Assembly (NCBI RefSeq): GCF_003937945.1
Contig: NZ_RSEC01000058.1
Coordinates: 124,001-188,000, forward strand
DNA from: Amycolatopsis eburnea
Lineage (GTDB): Bacteria > Actinomycetota > Actinomycetes > Mycobacteriales > Pseudonocardiaceae
Length of the DNA: 64,000 nt
Reading direction: 5' to 3'
Shown here: positions 48,184 through 56,912 of the stretch, piece by piece
How the letters are laid out: the number at the start of each line of letters is the position of its first letter
Numbering within the stretch: position 1 is the first letter of the stretch
The notes under the pieces: model-generated
The model's input: the letters and a program-made list of their open reading frames with translations, nothing else
Told to the model about the DNA's origin: nothing
The model's database searches: none
Translations under genes and position numbers: made by a program

Positions 48184-50367
48184 ATGACGGAACACGAAAC
48201 GGAACTGCGCGCCGAACGCGCTCACGTCGCCGGGCTCTACGCCCGGCTCGACGCGGAACGCGAGCGCGTGCGGGCCGAGTACCAGGCGGCGCTCGGCGGC
48301 AACGACCTCGGCGCGATGGAACGGGACGTCCGGGTGCGGGCGCTGAGCCGGGAAGTGCGGCGGCTCGACGTCGTCGACAACGGGCTGTGCTTCGGGCGGC
48401 TCGACGCCGTTTCGGGGGAGCGCTCGTACATCGGCCGGATCGGCCTGTTCGACGAGGACCGCGACCACGAACCGGTGCTGCTGGACTGGCGGGCGCCGGC
48501 CGCGCGGCCGTTCTACACCGCGACCGGCGCGAACCCGGAGGGCATGCGGCGACGGCGGCAGTTCCACACCCACCGGCGGGACGTCGTCGACTTCACCGAC
48601 GAGGACCTCGGCCGTCCGGGCGGGGACGCTTCGGGGGACGCGGCGCTGCTCGCGGCCGTCAACGCGCCGCGCGGCGAAGGCATGCGGGACATCGTCGCGA
48701 CGATCCAGGCCGAGCAGGACGAGATCATCCGGCTCGACCACCCGGGCGTGCTGGTGATCGAAGGCGGGCCGGGCACCGGGAAGACGGTGGTGGCGCTGCA
48801 CCGCGTCGCCTACCTGCTCTACACCCAGCGGGAGCGGATGGAACGCCACGGCGCGCTCGTGGTCGGGCCCAACCCGGCGTTCCTGAACCACATCGGGCGC
48901 GTGCTGCCGTCGCTCGGGGAGACCGACGTCGTCTTCACGACGACCGGCGACCTCGTGCCCGGCCTGCACGTCACGGCCGAGGACGGGCCGGAAGCCGCGC
49001 GGCTCAAGGGATCCCGGAAGATCCTGGACGTGCTCGCCGCCGCCATCGCCGACCGGCAGCGGCTGCCGGCCGAGCCCGTGGAGATCCAGCTGCGGGACGC
49101 CACCGTCCGGATCGACGCCGCGACCGCGGAGTGGGCCCGGCAGGAGGCGCGCGACAGCGGTCAGCCGCACAACGAAGCCCGCGCGGTGTTCGCCGACATC
49201 GTCACCTACGTGCTCACCGAACGGGCGATGAAGCGGATCGCCCAGGGCTGGCTGAGCCGCGACGACCGCGAGGAGTGGGAACGGTTCCGGGCCGAGCTGG
49301 TCAAGGACCTCAACGCCGACGCGGTGTTCACCCGCGCGCTCGACGAGCTGTGGCCGATCCTCACCCCGGAAACCCTGCTGGCGCAGCTGTATTCGTCGCC
49401 GGAACGGCTGCGCGCGGCGGGCGGCGACCCCGTGCTGGCGCGGGCCGAGGGGGACGCCTGGACGGTGTCGGACGTGCCGCTGCTCGACGAGCTGGTCGAC
49501 CTGCTGGGCCGCGACCTCGCGGCCGAAAAGGCAGCGGAACGGGCGGCCGAGCGGGAGCGCAAGGCCAAGGCCGCCTACGCCGCCGACGTCCTGGACAACC
49601 TCATCGAACGCGAGGATGTCGACGAGGACGTCGGCCTGATCGCCAAGGACCTGCTCTTCGGGGAGGAGCTGGCGGACCGGTTCGTCGAAACCGACACCCG
49701 GACCCTCGTCGAACGCGCCTCGGCGGACCGGGACTGGACCTACCGGCACGTCGTGGTCGACGAGGCGCAGGAACTGTCCGAAATGGACTGGCGGGTGCTG
49801 ATGCGGCGGTGCCCCGGCCGGTCCTTCACGGTGGTGGGCGACCTCGCGCAGCGCCGGTCGGAAGCCGGGGCGCGGTCGTGGGGCGCGATGCTCGACCCGT
49901 ACGTGCCCGGCCGCTGGGTCTACCGCTCGCTGACGGTGAACTACCGCACCCCGGCGGAGATCATGAGCGTCGCCGCCGCGGTGCTGGCCGGGTTCGCGCC
50001 CGACGTGCGGCCGCCGGAATCGGTCCGCGCGTGCGGGGTCCCGCCGTGGGCGCGACGGGTCACCGACGACGAAGTCGCCGCGGCCGTCGCGGAATTCACC
50101 GATGCGGAAGCCGGGCGCGAGGGCACGAGCGTCGTGATCGGGCCGCCGGGGGTGCCCGGCGCCGTACCCGCGTCCGAGACGAAGGGCCTCGAGTACGACG
50201 CCGTGCTGGTCGTGGACCCGGACCGGATCCTCGCCGACGGGCCGCGCGGCGCGGCCGAGCTGTACGTCGCGCTCACCCGCGCCACCCAGCGCCTCGGCGT
50301 CCTGCACCGGGGCCCGCTGCCGCCGGAGCTGGCCGGGCTCGCCGCGGCCCCGGTGCCGGTGCCGTGA
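48184..50367 (+). CDS. helR: HelR-like RNA polymerase rescue ATPase (HelD family)
   Basis: The 727-residue protein is a UvrD/HelD-like superfamily 1 ATPase. It has an N-terminal charged coiled coil (about 1-70) suited to entering the RNA polymerase secondary channel, Walker A EGGPGTGKTVV near residue 196, motif II VVVDEAQELSEMDWRVL and C-terminal motifs ETKGLEYDAVLVVDP and YVALTRATQRLGVLHRG. HelR displaces rifamycin-stalled RNA polymerase from DNA in Streptomyces. Its place directly after rox and downstream of an RAE-like element supports HelR rather than a generic HelD. GAGGGG precedes the ATG. Confidence 0.85.
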   Translation: MTEHETELRAERAHVAGLYARLDAERERVRAEYQAALGGNDLGAMERDVRVRALSREVRRLDVVDNGLCFGRLDAVSGERSYIGRIGLFDEDRDHEPVLLDWRAPAARPFYTATGANPEGMRRRRQFHTHRRDVVDFTDEDLGRPGGDASGDAALLAAVNAPRGEGMRDIVATIQAEQDEIIRLDHPGVLVIEGGPGTGKTVVALHRVAYLLYTQRERMERHGALVVGPNPAFLNHIGRVLPSLGETDVVFTTTGDLVPGLHVTAEDGPEAARLKGSRKILDVLAAAIADRQRLPAEPVEIQLRDATVRIDAATAEWARQEARDSGQPHNEARAVFADIVTYVLTERAMKRIAQGWLSRDDREEWERFRAELVKDLNADAVFTRALDELWPILTPETLLAQLYSSPERLRAAGGDPVLARAEGDAWTVSDVPLLDELVDLLGRDLAAEKAAERAAERERKAKAAYAADVLDNLIEREDVDEDVGLIAKDLLFGEELADRFVETDTRTLVERASADRDWTYRHVVVDEAQELSEMDWRVLMRRCPGRSFTVVGDLAQRRSEAGARSWGAMLDPYVPGRWVYRSLTVNYRTPAEIMSVAAAVLAGFAPDVRPPESVRACGVPPWARRVTDDEVAAAVAEFTDAEAGREGTSVVIGPPGVPGAVPASETKGLEYDAVLVVDPDRILADGPRGAAELYVALTRATQRLGVLHRGPLPPELAGLAAAPVPVP

Positions 50368-50370
50368 CGC

Positions 50371-50781
50371 TCAGACGTTGCGGATGTTCGTCTCCAGCTC
50401 CAGCGGCTCCCGGTCCCAGTCCTCGACGCCGAAGGCGAGGATGCGCTCCGGGTGGATGCGGATCACGGCGTCGTCGAAGTGGTTGTCCGGGAGGTTGACG
50501 CCGGTCAGCGCCTCGGCGCGGCCGCGGATCTCCAGGCACCGCACGCGCCACGGGTTCGTCGAAGGGAGGTCGTCGACGACGAAGGCGACCTGGTCGTCGG
50601 TGGCGATGTTGCGGAACTTCTTGCTGTTCCGCAGGTTGTGCCCGGTGACGTCGATGGTCTTCTCGTCCGGGTTGTACCGGAAGCCGACGGGGTTGGCCTG
50701 CAGCGTCCCGTTCGGCTGCCGGGTGGCGAGGCGGCCCAGCGGCTGGGCGGCGAGGTAGGCGAGTTCTGCGTCCGTGAACAT
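50371..50781 (-). CDS. PPOX-class (F420/FMN-binding) oxidoreductase
   Basis: The 136-residue protein has a split beta-barrel flavin-binding domain: FTDAELAYLAAQPLGRLATR, LQANPVGFRYNP and RNSKKFRNIATDDQVAFVVDD. It resembles PPOX-class F420-dependent enzymes of actinobacteria. I use ATG 50781; a longer frame would need a TTG with no proper ribosome site. The gene is convergent with helR (3 nt gap) and downstream of a TetR-SGNH pair. The substrate is unknown. Confidence 0.85.
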   Translation of the reverse strand: MFTDAELAYLAAQPLGRLATRQPNGTLQANPVGFRYNPDEKTIDVTGHNLRNSKKFRNIATDDQVAFVVDDLPSTNPWRVRCLEIRGRAEALTGVNLPDNHFDDAVIRIHPERILAFGVEDWDREPLELETNIRNV

Positions 50782-50798
50782 GCGGCCAGTCTCGGACT

Positions 50799-51941
50799 TC
50801 AAGCTCCCTTGAAGTCAAGGACCAGCCCGGCGAACCGCGCGCCGATCCGGCGGTGGGCCGCGGGGCACGGGTGGAGGGCGTCCGGCAGCGGCAGCTCGGC
50901 GAAGTCGGCTTCGCCGTACAGGGCGAGGCCGTCGAGGTAGCGCAGGTTCGCGTCCTCGGCCTGCCGCTGCGTGACGATCCGGGCCAGCTCGTCCCGGACG
51001 ACCTCCAGGGTCAGCTTGCCCGCGGCGCGTTCGGCGGGGTCCCCGGTCGCCCGGAACCGGACCTCGCCGCGGGCCAGCGCCTCGTGGTCGAAGTCGCCCG
51101 GCCCCGGCGTCCGCTCGTGGATCGGGCAGTACAGCGGGGAGACGACGACCAGCGGCGTGTCCGGGTGGCCGTCGCGGATGGTGTCGAGGAAGCCGTGCAC
51201 GGCCGGGCCGAACGCGCGCAGGCGCATCAGGTCGGCGTTGACGACGTTGATGCCGAGCTTGACGCTGATCAGGTCGGCGGGGGTGTCGCGCAGCGCGCGG
51301 GCGGTGAACGGGTCGAGCAGCGCGTTGCCGCCGAACCCGAGGTTGACCAGGTCGACGCCGGCCGCGGTGGCGGCCAGCGCGGGCCAGGTGCCCGCCGGGC
51401 TCGCGGCGTTGGAGCCGTGGCTGATCGAACTGCCGTGGTGCAGCCACACCCGGCGCTCCGGCAGGGCCTCGACGGGCGCGTCGGTGCGCAGGGCGAGCAG
51501 TTCGGTGATCTCGTGGTGCGGCAACCAGATCTCTACGTCCTTGGGGTGCGCGCCCAGCCCGCCGAACCGCACGGTCCCGGCTGATCCCGCACGCCGCTCG
51601 CCCGCTCCGGTGCGCGGGTCGACGGTGAGCGTGTTGCCGCCTTGGACGGTCCCTTGGGCGACGAGTTCGCCGTCGACCAGCAGGTCGTAGACGCCGTCCG
51701 GCCGCGGTGGCGCGCCCGTGTAGACGAGCTTGGTCGGCAACGTCTCCAGCTCGACGACGTCGGCGGCGGTCCGGAACCGCAGCCGGACACCGGCGGGCTG
51801 CGCTTCGGCCACGGCGAGCCGCGGGTCGGTGTTCTGCGCGCGGGCACGGGCGGGCAGCCGGTGCGGCGCGAGGCCCCGTCCGGTGTGCTCGAGTTCGAGG
51901 GCGCCGCGGACGAGATCGGCGGTGAGCGGGGTGGTGATCAC
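50799..51941 (-). CDS. SGNH/GDSL-type esterase
   Basis: The 380-residue protein has an N-terminal beta-sandwich of about 150 residues and a C-terminal SGNH hydrolase domain. The latter shows the nucleophile block HHGSSISHGS near residue 165, VNLGFGGNALLDPF, SVKLGINVVN and the catalytic DALHPCPAAH near residue 360. It probably hydrolyses an ester such as an acetylated sugar. No signal peptide is visible. GTG 51941 overlaps the tetR stop (GTGA), so this gene is co-translated with the regulator. Confidence 0.87.
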   Translation of the reverse strand: MITTPLTADLVRGALELEHTGRGLAPHRLPARARAQNTDPRLAVAEAQPAGVRLRFRTAADVVELETLPTKLVYTGAPPRPDGVYDLLVDGELVAQGTVQGGNTLTVDPRTGAGERRAGSAGTVRFGGLGAHPKDVEIWLPHHEITELLALRTDAPVEALPERRVWLHHGSSISHGSNAASPAGTWPALAATAAGVDLVNLGFGGNALLDPFTARALRDTPADLISVKLGINVVNADLMRLRAFGPAVHGFLDTIRDGHPDTPLVVVSPLYCPIHERTPGPGDFDHEALARGEVRFRATGDPAERAAGKLTLEVVRDELARIVTQRQAEDANLRYLDGLALYGEADFAELPLPDALHPCPAAHRRIGARFAGLVLDFKGA

Positions 51942-52507
51942 GGGGCGGGCCAATCGCGGAGGACGGTGTCGAGCACCGTGAGGATCCGGTTCCAGGACTC
52001 TTGCGAGGACGGCGAGCTGTGGTCGAACCCGCCGTGGGCTTCGAGGTCGACGTACCCGTGGAAGACGCTGCCCAGCAGGCGCACGGCGTGCGTCTCGTCC
52101 GGCCCGGACACGGCGTAGCCGCGCAGGATCGCGCGCATCATCTCGGCGTGCCGGGGCCCCGCGCTCGCGGCGGCGGTTTCGGGGTCGAGCCGGAACCGCG
52201 TGGCGGCGTACCGGCCGGGGTGCTCGCGGGCGTAGTCGCGGTAGACGTCGGCGAACGCCACGAGCGCGTCCTTGCCCGCCCGGCCCGCCAGCGCGGCGGC
52301 GGCGCGGTCGGCGAGTTCGTCCAGCGCGAGCAGGGCGATCTTCGTCCGCAGGTCGTGTGCGTTCTTGACGTGCGAGTACAGGCTCGCGACCTTGACGTCG
52401 AAGCGCCGCGCCAGCTCCGACGGCGTCACGTTCTCGAAGCCGGCCTCGTCGGCCAGCTCCGCGCCCGCGCGCACCACGCGTTCGGTGGTCAACCCGGCTC
52501 GAACCAT
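51938..52507 (-). CDS. TetR-family regulator with TetR_C_33-like C-terminus
   Basis: The 189-residue protein has a helix-turn-helix (about 8-52: TERVVRAGAELADEAGFENV, TPSELARRFDVKVASLYSHV). It heads a unit with the SGNH esterase and perhaps the PPOX gene. A ribosome site GAGGGAG lies before ATG 52507 and is part of an inverted repeat (52514-52536). Autorepression through that repeat is likely. The ligand is unknown. Confidence 0.9.
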   Translation of the reverse strand: MVRAGLTTERVVRAGAELADEAGFENVTPSELARRFDVKVASLYSHVKNAHDLRTKIALLALDELADRAAAALAGRAGKDALVAFADVYRDYAREHPGRYAATRFRLDPETAAASAGPRHAEMMRAILRGYAVSGPDETHAVRLLGSVFHGYVDLEAHGGFDHSSPSSQESWNRILTVLDTVLRDWPAP

Positions 52508-52513
52508 GAACTC

Positions 52514-52560
52514 ACTCCCTCTTGCCTAAAGGGAGTGTAGCTCAGCCTAAAGTCTTTAGG
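52514..52560. promoter_or_regulatory. Inverted repeats between tetR and efeB
   Basis: ACTCCCT (52514-52520) pairs with AGGGAGT (52530-52536), and CCTAAAGTCTTTAGG (52546-52560) is a perfect dyad that overlaps the efeB stop. The first overlaps the tetR ribosome site. Either could be an operator of the TetR protein; the second may also help terminate the efe transcript. Confidence 0.45.
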
Positions 52561-53815
52561 AAAAGAGGGCGTCCGCCCAGCTCGACTCGCGGGTCACGCC
52601 CGGCGGGACCGCGAAGTGCGCCGAGCCGGTGTGCTGGACGTACTCCATCATCGCGTCCTTGGACGACAGCGCCTGCTGCATCGGCACGTACTGCTTGCGC
52701 GTGTCCCGGTTGAACGCCAGGAAGAACAGCCCCGCCTCCAGGTGCCCGACGCCGTCGGACCCGTCGACGAAGTTGTAGCCGCGGCGCAGGATCCGGACGC
52801 CGTTCAGCGCCTGGTGCGAGGCCAGCCGGACGTGCGCGTCCTCCGGGATCACCTTCTCGCCGCCCGCGCCGCCGACGTCCAGGTCCAGCTCGTCGAACTC
52901 CGCGGTCTGGCCGAGCGGGGCGCCGGTGCCCTTGGTGCGGCCGACGATCTTCTCCTGGCCGTCCAGCGACTCGCGGTCCCACGTCTCGATGTGCATCCGG
53001 ATCCGGCGCGCCACCAGGTACGAGCCGCCCGCCATCCAGGCCTGGCCGTCGTCGGCCGAGGCCCACACCTGGTCGCGCAGGAAGTCCGCGTCCTCGGACT
53101 TGATGTTGTTCGTGCCGTCCTTGAAGCCGAACAGGTTCCGCGGCGTCGCCTGCGCCCGCGACGTCGACGAGCTGCGGCCGAAGCCCAGCTGCGACCAGCG
53201 GACCTCGGTGACGCCGAAGCCGAGCCGCACGAGGTTGCGGACCGCGTGCACCGCCACCTGCGGGTCGTCCGCGCAGGCCTGGATGCACAGGTCGCCGCCG
53301 CTGCGGGCCGGGTCGAGCTTGTCCTTCGGGAACAGCGGCAGGTCGATCAGCTGCGGCGGCCGCTTGCCCGCCAGGCCGAACCGGCCGTCGAACAGCGACG
53401 GCCCGAAGCCGATGGTCAGCGTCAGGTTCGACGGCGGCAGGTCGAGCGCCTCGCCGGTGTCGCCGGGCGGGGCGTACTGGCCGCCGTCGACCGCGCCGCC
53501 CGCCACGACCTCCTGGCCGGCGGTCATCCGGCGGGCGGCGTCGGTCCACGTCTTCAGCAGCTGCCGCAGCTTCTCCCGGTCCTTCGTGGTGACGTCGAGG
53601 GCCGCGAAGTGCAGGTTCGCCTGCGTCGGCGTGACGATCCCCGCCTGGTGCTCGCCGTGGAAGTCGACGGTGTTCACCGACGCCTCGGCGTTGCCGCTGG
53701 TCGCCTTGTCGATCCCGATGCCGGCGGCGGCCCCCGCCCCGGCGAGCGCGACCCCCGCGCCCGCCAGGCCGAAGAGCTTCCGCCGCGAGACCCGCGTGCC
53801 CTCTGCCGACGTCAC
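52556..53815 (-). CDS. efeB: EfeB, Tat-exported deferrochelatase/Dyp-type peroxidase
   Basis: EfeB is a haem-containing Dyp peroxidase that works with EfeU and EfeO in iron acquisition, either oxidising ferrous iron or taking iron from haem. The 419-residue protein has a Tat signal (SRRKLFGLAGAGVALAGAG) and the Dyp motif GxxDG as GFKDGTNN, with conserved His/Arg segments in GSYLVARRIRMHIE and the C-terminal GLFFLAFNRDTRKQYVPMQ. GTG 53815 overlaps the efeO stop (GTGA). It is the last gene of efeUOB. Confidence 0.95.
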   Translation of the reverse strand: MTSAEGTRVSRRKLFGLAGAGVALAGAGAAAGIGIDKATSGNAEASVNTVDFHGEHQAGIVTPTQANLHFAALDVTTKDREKLRQLLKTWTDAARRMTAGQEVVAGGAVDGGQYAPPGDTGEALDLPPSNLTLTIGFGPSLFDGRFGLAGKRPPQLIDLPLFPKDKLDPARSGGDLCIQACADDPQVAVHAVRNLVRLGFGVTEVRWSQLGFGRSSSTSRAQATPRNLFGFKDGTNNIKSEDADFLRDQVWASADDGQAWMAGGSYLVARRIRMHIETWDRESLDGQEKIVGRTKGTGAPLGQTAEFDELDLDVGGAGGEKVIPEDAHVRLASHQALNGVRILRRGYNFVDGSDGVGHLEAGLFFLAFNRDTRKQYVPMQQALSSKDAMMEYVQHTGSAHFAVPPGVTRESSWADALFS

Positions 53816-54957
53816 TTCGAGACGACCTCCGCAACCTTGCTCAGCGGCTCGCTCAGCGCGTCGACCGCCGAGGCGAACTCCTTCACCTGGTCCTGGGACA
53901 GGTCGGTGTAGAGCTTGAACCCGTCGCCCGCGCGCTGCTTGTCCAGCAGGCCCTGGACGTTCGCGAACTCCTTGTCCAAAGTAGACACGAGTGCGGGGTC
54001 CTTCGCCTGCAGGATCGGGCGCAGGGACGTGATCGCGCCCTTCGAACCGTCCAGGTTGGCCTGGAAGTCCCACAGGTCGGTGTGCGAGAAGGTCTCCTCC
54101 TCGCCGGTGATCTTTCCGGTCGCGACCTCGTCGAGCAGGCCCTTGGCGCCGTTGGCGAGGTCCAGCGCGGACAGCTCCAGCGTCTTGGACTTGGCGACCA
54201 GGTCCTTGACGTCGGTCACCAGCTTGTCGGCGATCTGCGCGCTGTCGGCCTGCAGGCCGGTCTTGAACAGGTCCTTCTCCAGCCGGTGGAACCCGGTGAA
54301 CTGCTGGCCCGGCTCGAGGTCGGCCTCGCGGACGTCGATGGCCGGGTCGAGGTCGCCGAACTTCTCGGCCACCGGCTCGATCCGCTCGTAGTAGACGCGG
54401 GTGCGCGCGTACGCGGCCTTCGCCTCGTCGACCTTGCCCGCCTTGACGAGGTCGGCGAACTTCGCCGTCTCGTCCTGCAGGGCCGCGGTGTTGTTGGCGA
54501 CGTAGCTCGCGTAGCTCTTGGTCGCCTCGCCCTTCTGCGCGTTGGTGTCGTTCTGCTTCGCGACGCCGCCGGTGACGGTGAAGTCGCCGCGGATGCCGTT
54601 GCCCGCCATGCCCGGCTTGCACGCGGTCTGGTACTTGCCCGCGTTGGCGACCTCGACGATCAGCCTGCGGTTCAGCCCGGGCGCGATGTTCTCGACCTCG
54701 CCCATGATCCGGTCGCCCTCGGCGTAGAGGTAGAACTCGGTGACCTTGGTGCCCTTGTTGGTGATCTCGAACGTCACGTTGCCGGCGCCCGCGGTGGTCG
54801 CGGAGACCTCGCACGCGGTGTCGGTCGCGGAAACCTTGATCGGGCCGCCGTCCGCCGCGGCACCGGCGGTGTCGCTCTTGCTGTCGCAGGCCGACAGCGC
54901 CACCAGGGCGGCGGCGCCGGCCACGACGGCCAACGGGGTGGTCTTGCGCACGGTCAC
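53812..54957 (-). CDS. efeO: EfeO, iron-uptake lipoprotein (cupredoxin + M75 peptidase domain)
   Basis: EfeO is the extracytoplasmic iron-binding component of the EfeUOB system. The 381-residue protein has a lipobox LSAC (Cys near residue 24), a cupredoxin-like domain (about 40-135) and an imelysin/M75 domain with the metal motif HRLE (in FHRLEKDLF). Lipid anchoring instead of soluble periplasmic EfeO fits a Gram-positive cell. The start GTG 54957 overlaps the efeU stop (GTGA); a second in-frame GTG lies two codons later. Confidence 0.95.
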   Translation of the reverse strand: MTVRKTTPLAVVAGAAALVALSACDSKSDTAGAAADGGPIKVSATDTACEVSATTAGAGNVTFEITNKGTKVTEFYLYAEGDRIMGEVENIAPGLNRRLIVEVANAGKYQTACKPGMAGNGIRGDFTVTGGVAKQNDTNAQKGEATKSYASYVANNTAALQDETAKFADLVKAGKVDEAKAAYARTRVYYERIEPVAEKFGDLDPAIDVREADLEPGQQFTGFHRLEKDLFKTGLQADSAQIADKLVTDVKDLVAKSKTLELSALDLANGAKGLLDEVATGKITGEEETFSHTDLWDFQANLDGSKGAITSLRPILQAKDPALVSTLDKEFANVQGLLDKQRAGDGFKLYTDLSQDQVKEFASAVDALSEPLSKVAEVVSK

Positions 54958-55799
54958 TCCTTCGGGGCGGCCGCGACGGCGGGTGCCGGCGCGGTCTTCT
55001 TGCTGGGCTTGAGGAACAGGGGCAGCACGATGGCGACGTAGGCGACCCACGCGACGGCCTGCAGCACCGTCGTCTGCTGCGAGTAGTTGAAGACGCCCTT
55101 GAGCAGGGCGCCGTACCAGGACGTCTCGGGCAGCGTCGCCGAAGCGTCGAAGGCGAGCGTGCCGATGCCCGGCAGGAACGCGGCTTCCTGCAGGTCGTGC
55201 AGGCCGTAGCCGAGCACGCCCGCGGCGACGAACACGAGCAGGACGCCGGTGATCGTGAAGAACTTGCCCAGGTTGAAGCGGACGGCGCCCTTGTAGAGCA
55301 GCCAGGCGAGCACCACGGCGGCCGCGATGCCGATGGCGAACCCGATCAGCGGCTGCACGGTGTCGGACTGCGCGGTCTGGACGGCGGAGTAGAAGAACAC
55401 CGCGGTCTCGAGCCCTTCGCGCCCGACCGCGAGGAACGACAGCAGCAGCACGGCCGCCGGGCCGACGTCGAGCGCGTCGTCCATCTTCCCGCGCAGCTCG
55501 GCGGCGATGCTCTTCGACGCCTTGCGCATCCAGAAGATCATCGCGGTGACGAACACGACGGCGACGATCGACAGGCTCCCGCCGAGCAGCTCCTGGTGCT
55601 CGAACGACAGCTGCGCGGTCGTGTAGGTGAGGACCGCGCCGACGGCGACCGACAGCAGCACCGCGGCGCCGACGCCGGGCCACACCCAGCGCAGCGCGTG
55701 CCGCCGCTCGGTCTTCACGAGGAAGGCCACCAGGATGCTGACGACCAGCGCGGCTTCCAGGCCTTCGCGCAGCCCGATCAGCGCGCTCGAGAACAACAC
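54954..55799 (-). CDS. efeU: EfeU, ferrous iron permease
   Basis: EfeU is the membrane permease of the oxidase-linked iron uptake system, related to yeast Ftr1. The 281-residue protein has about seven membrane segments and two REGLE motifs (LREGLEAAL near residue 10 and GREGLETAV near residue 125), which bind iron. GTG 55799 is the first gene of efeUOB, and all three genes overlap by 4 nt. Two iron boxes lie upstream, so IdeR/DmdR repression in iron-rich cells is expected. Confidence 0.96.
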   Translation of the reverse strand: MLFSSALIGLREGLEAALVVSILVAFLVKTERRHALRWVWPGVGAAVLLSVAVGAVLTYTTAQLSFEHQELLGGSLSIVAVVFVTAMIFWMRKASKSIAAELRGKMDDALDVGPAAVLLLSFLAVGREGLETAVFFYSAVQTAQSDTVQPLIGFAIGIAAAVVLAWLLYKGAVRFNLGKFFTITGVLLVFVAAGVLGYGLHDLQEAAFLPGIGTLAFDASATLPETSWYGALLKGVFNYSQQTTVLQAVAWVAYVAIVLPLFLKPSKKTAPAPAVAAAPKE

Positions 55800-55835
55800 C
55801 GGTCCGCCTCCCTGAGTTCTGCTTCCGAGATGGTT

Positions 55836-55854
55836 TTAGGTAAGGCTCACCTGT
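55836..55854 (-). promoter_or_regulatory. IdeR/DmdR iron box 1 upstream of efeU
   Basis: TTAGGTAAGGCTCACCTGT matches most positions of the actinobacterial iron-box consensus TTAGGTTAGSCTAACCTAA. It is 36 bp before the efeU start, overlapping the likely promoter. Confidence 0.8.
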
Positions 55855-55918
55855 AAGTCCAGGGGGCGGCCGCCGGCTCGAAACGATGCAATCGGACAAA
55901 CAGGGCAGCGGATCGAAG

Positions 55919-55937
55919 TTAGGTTAGGGTAACCGCA
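55919..55937. promoter_or_regulatory. IdeR/DmdR iron box 2 in the efeU/transglycosylase gap
   Basis: TTAGGTTAGGGTAACCGCA matches the first 16 positions of the iron-box consensus well. It lies 120 bp from efeU and 130 bp from the divergent transglycosylase gene, so it could serve either or act cooperatively with box 1. Confidence 0.7.
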
Positions 55938-56066
55938 GGTCAGGGGCCTGCGCGTCGACTCGATAACGAAATCTGTGATGTCGCTGGCAGTGGCGTTGTT
56001 TTAACCATCCGCTTGCCTGATCAGGCTCTCGGGTGACCCTCTTGAGTGGCTCCGTAACCTGATCGG

Positions 56067-56912
56067 GTGGCCGAAACCGCTCAGCCGACCGTCACGCCCC
56101 CGTCGTCGCCCCCGGGCGGCCCGCCCCGGCGGTACGTCGGGCGGATCGCGCTCTCGCTGGGCCTGGTGGTCACCGGCGTCGTCCTGGTCGTCACCATCGG
56201 TGTCCGGAACCCGGACGCGCCCGCCGCGCCGCCGGCCGTCCAGCCGGCGCTGGCCATCCCGGAACAGCGCCCGCAGCCCGGCGCCGAAGCGCCGCGGGCC
56301 GGCCTCGCCGCCCCGGTCGACCGGCCGCAGGTGTCCGATCAGGCCGAGCTGGACGCGTGGGCGACCCGGGTCGCGGACAAGACGCACATCCCCGCGCGCG
56401 TGCTCGCCGCGTACGGCCGGGCGGAGATGTGGATGCAGCGCCAGAAGCCGACGTGCCACCTCTCGTGGGCGACCCTGGCGGGCATCGGCCGGGTCGAGAC
56501 CGAGCGCGGCGACTTCGACCTCGCGGCGATCGCGGCGAGCGGCCGCCTGGTGAAACCGGTGGTCGGCCCGCCGCTGGACGGCTCGCCGGGCGTCCCGGCG
56601 GTGCACGACTCCGACGGCGGCAAGCTCGACGGCGACAAGTCGTGGGACCACGCGATCGGCCCGATGCAGTTCCTGCCGTCGACGTGGAAGAAGTACCAGG
56701 AGCGGGCGAACGGCGACGGCGGCGCGCCGGACCCGCAGAACGTCGACGACGCGGCCTTCACGGCGGCCCGCTTCCTCTGTTCGGGCGGCGACGACCTCGG
56801 CACCCCGGCCGGCTGGTGGCGGGCGATCCTGTTCTACAACCAGGCGGTCGCCTACGGCCAGGACGTCTTCAGCGCGGCGGACGCCTACGCCGAAGCGAGT
56901 GTCGCGCCTTAA
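56067..56912 (+). CDS. Lytic murein transglycosylase, SLT_2-like (LpqU-like)
   Basis: The 281-residue protein has a single N-terminal membrane segment (about 27-46), a Pro/Ala-rich linker, then a lytic transglycosylase domain (about 95-280). The catalytic Glu is likely in GIGRVETERGDFD, with AIGPMQFLPSTWKKYQ and YNQAVAYGQDVF as domain motifs. It cleaves the glycan strand outside the membrane. TAACCT ends 6 nt before GTG 56067, so the transcript is probably leaderless. A paralogue lies at 60805. The 3' end overlaps the small minus-strand gene. Confidence 0.88.
   Translation: MAETAQPTVTPPSSPPGGPPRRYVGRIALSLGLVVTGVVLVVTIGVRNPDAPAAPPAVQPALAIPEQRPQPGAEAPRAGLAAPVDRPQVSDQAELDAWATRVADKTHIPARVLAAYGRAEMWMQRQKPTCHLSWATLAGIGRVETERGDFDLAAIAASGRLVKPVVGPPLDGSPGVPAVHDSDGGKLDGDKSWDHAIGPMQFLPSTWKKYQERANGDGGAPDPQNVDDAAFTAARFLCSGGDDLGTPAGWWRAILFYNQAVAYGQDVFSAADAYAEASVAP

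Noticed and set aside
50795..50816. GACTTCAAG/CTTGAAGTC inverted repeat as an operator of the PPOX gene
   Set aside because: It lies partly in the last codons of the SGNH gene; a regulatory role cannot be separated from chance or coding constraint.
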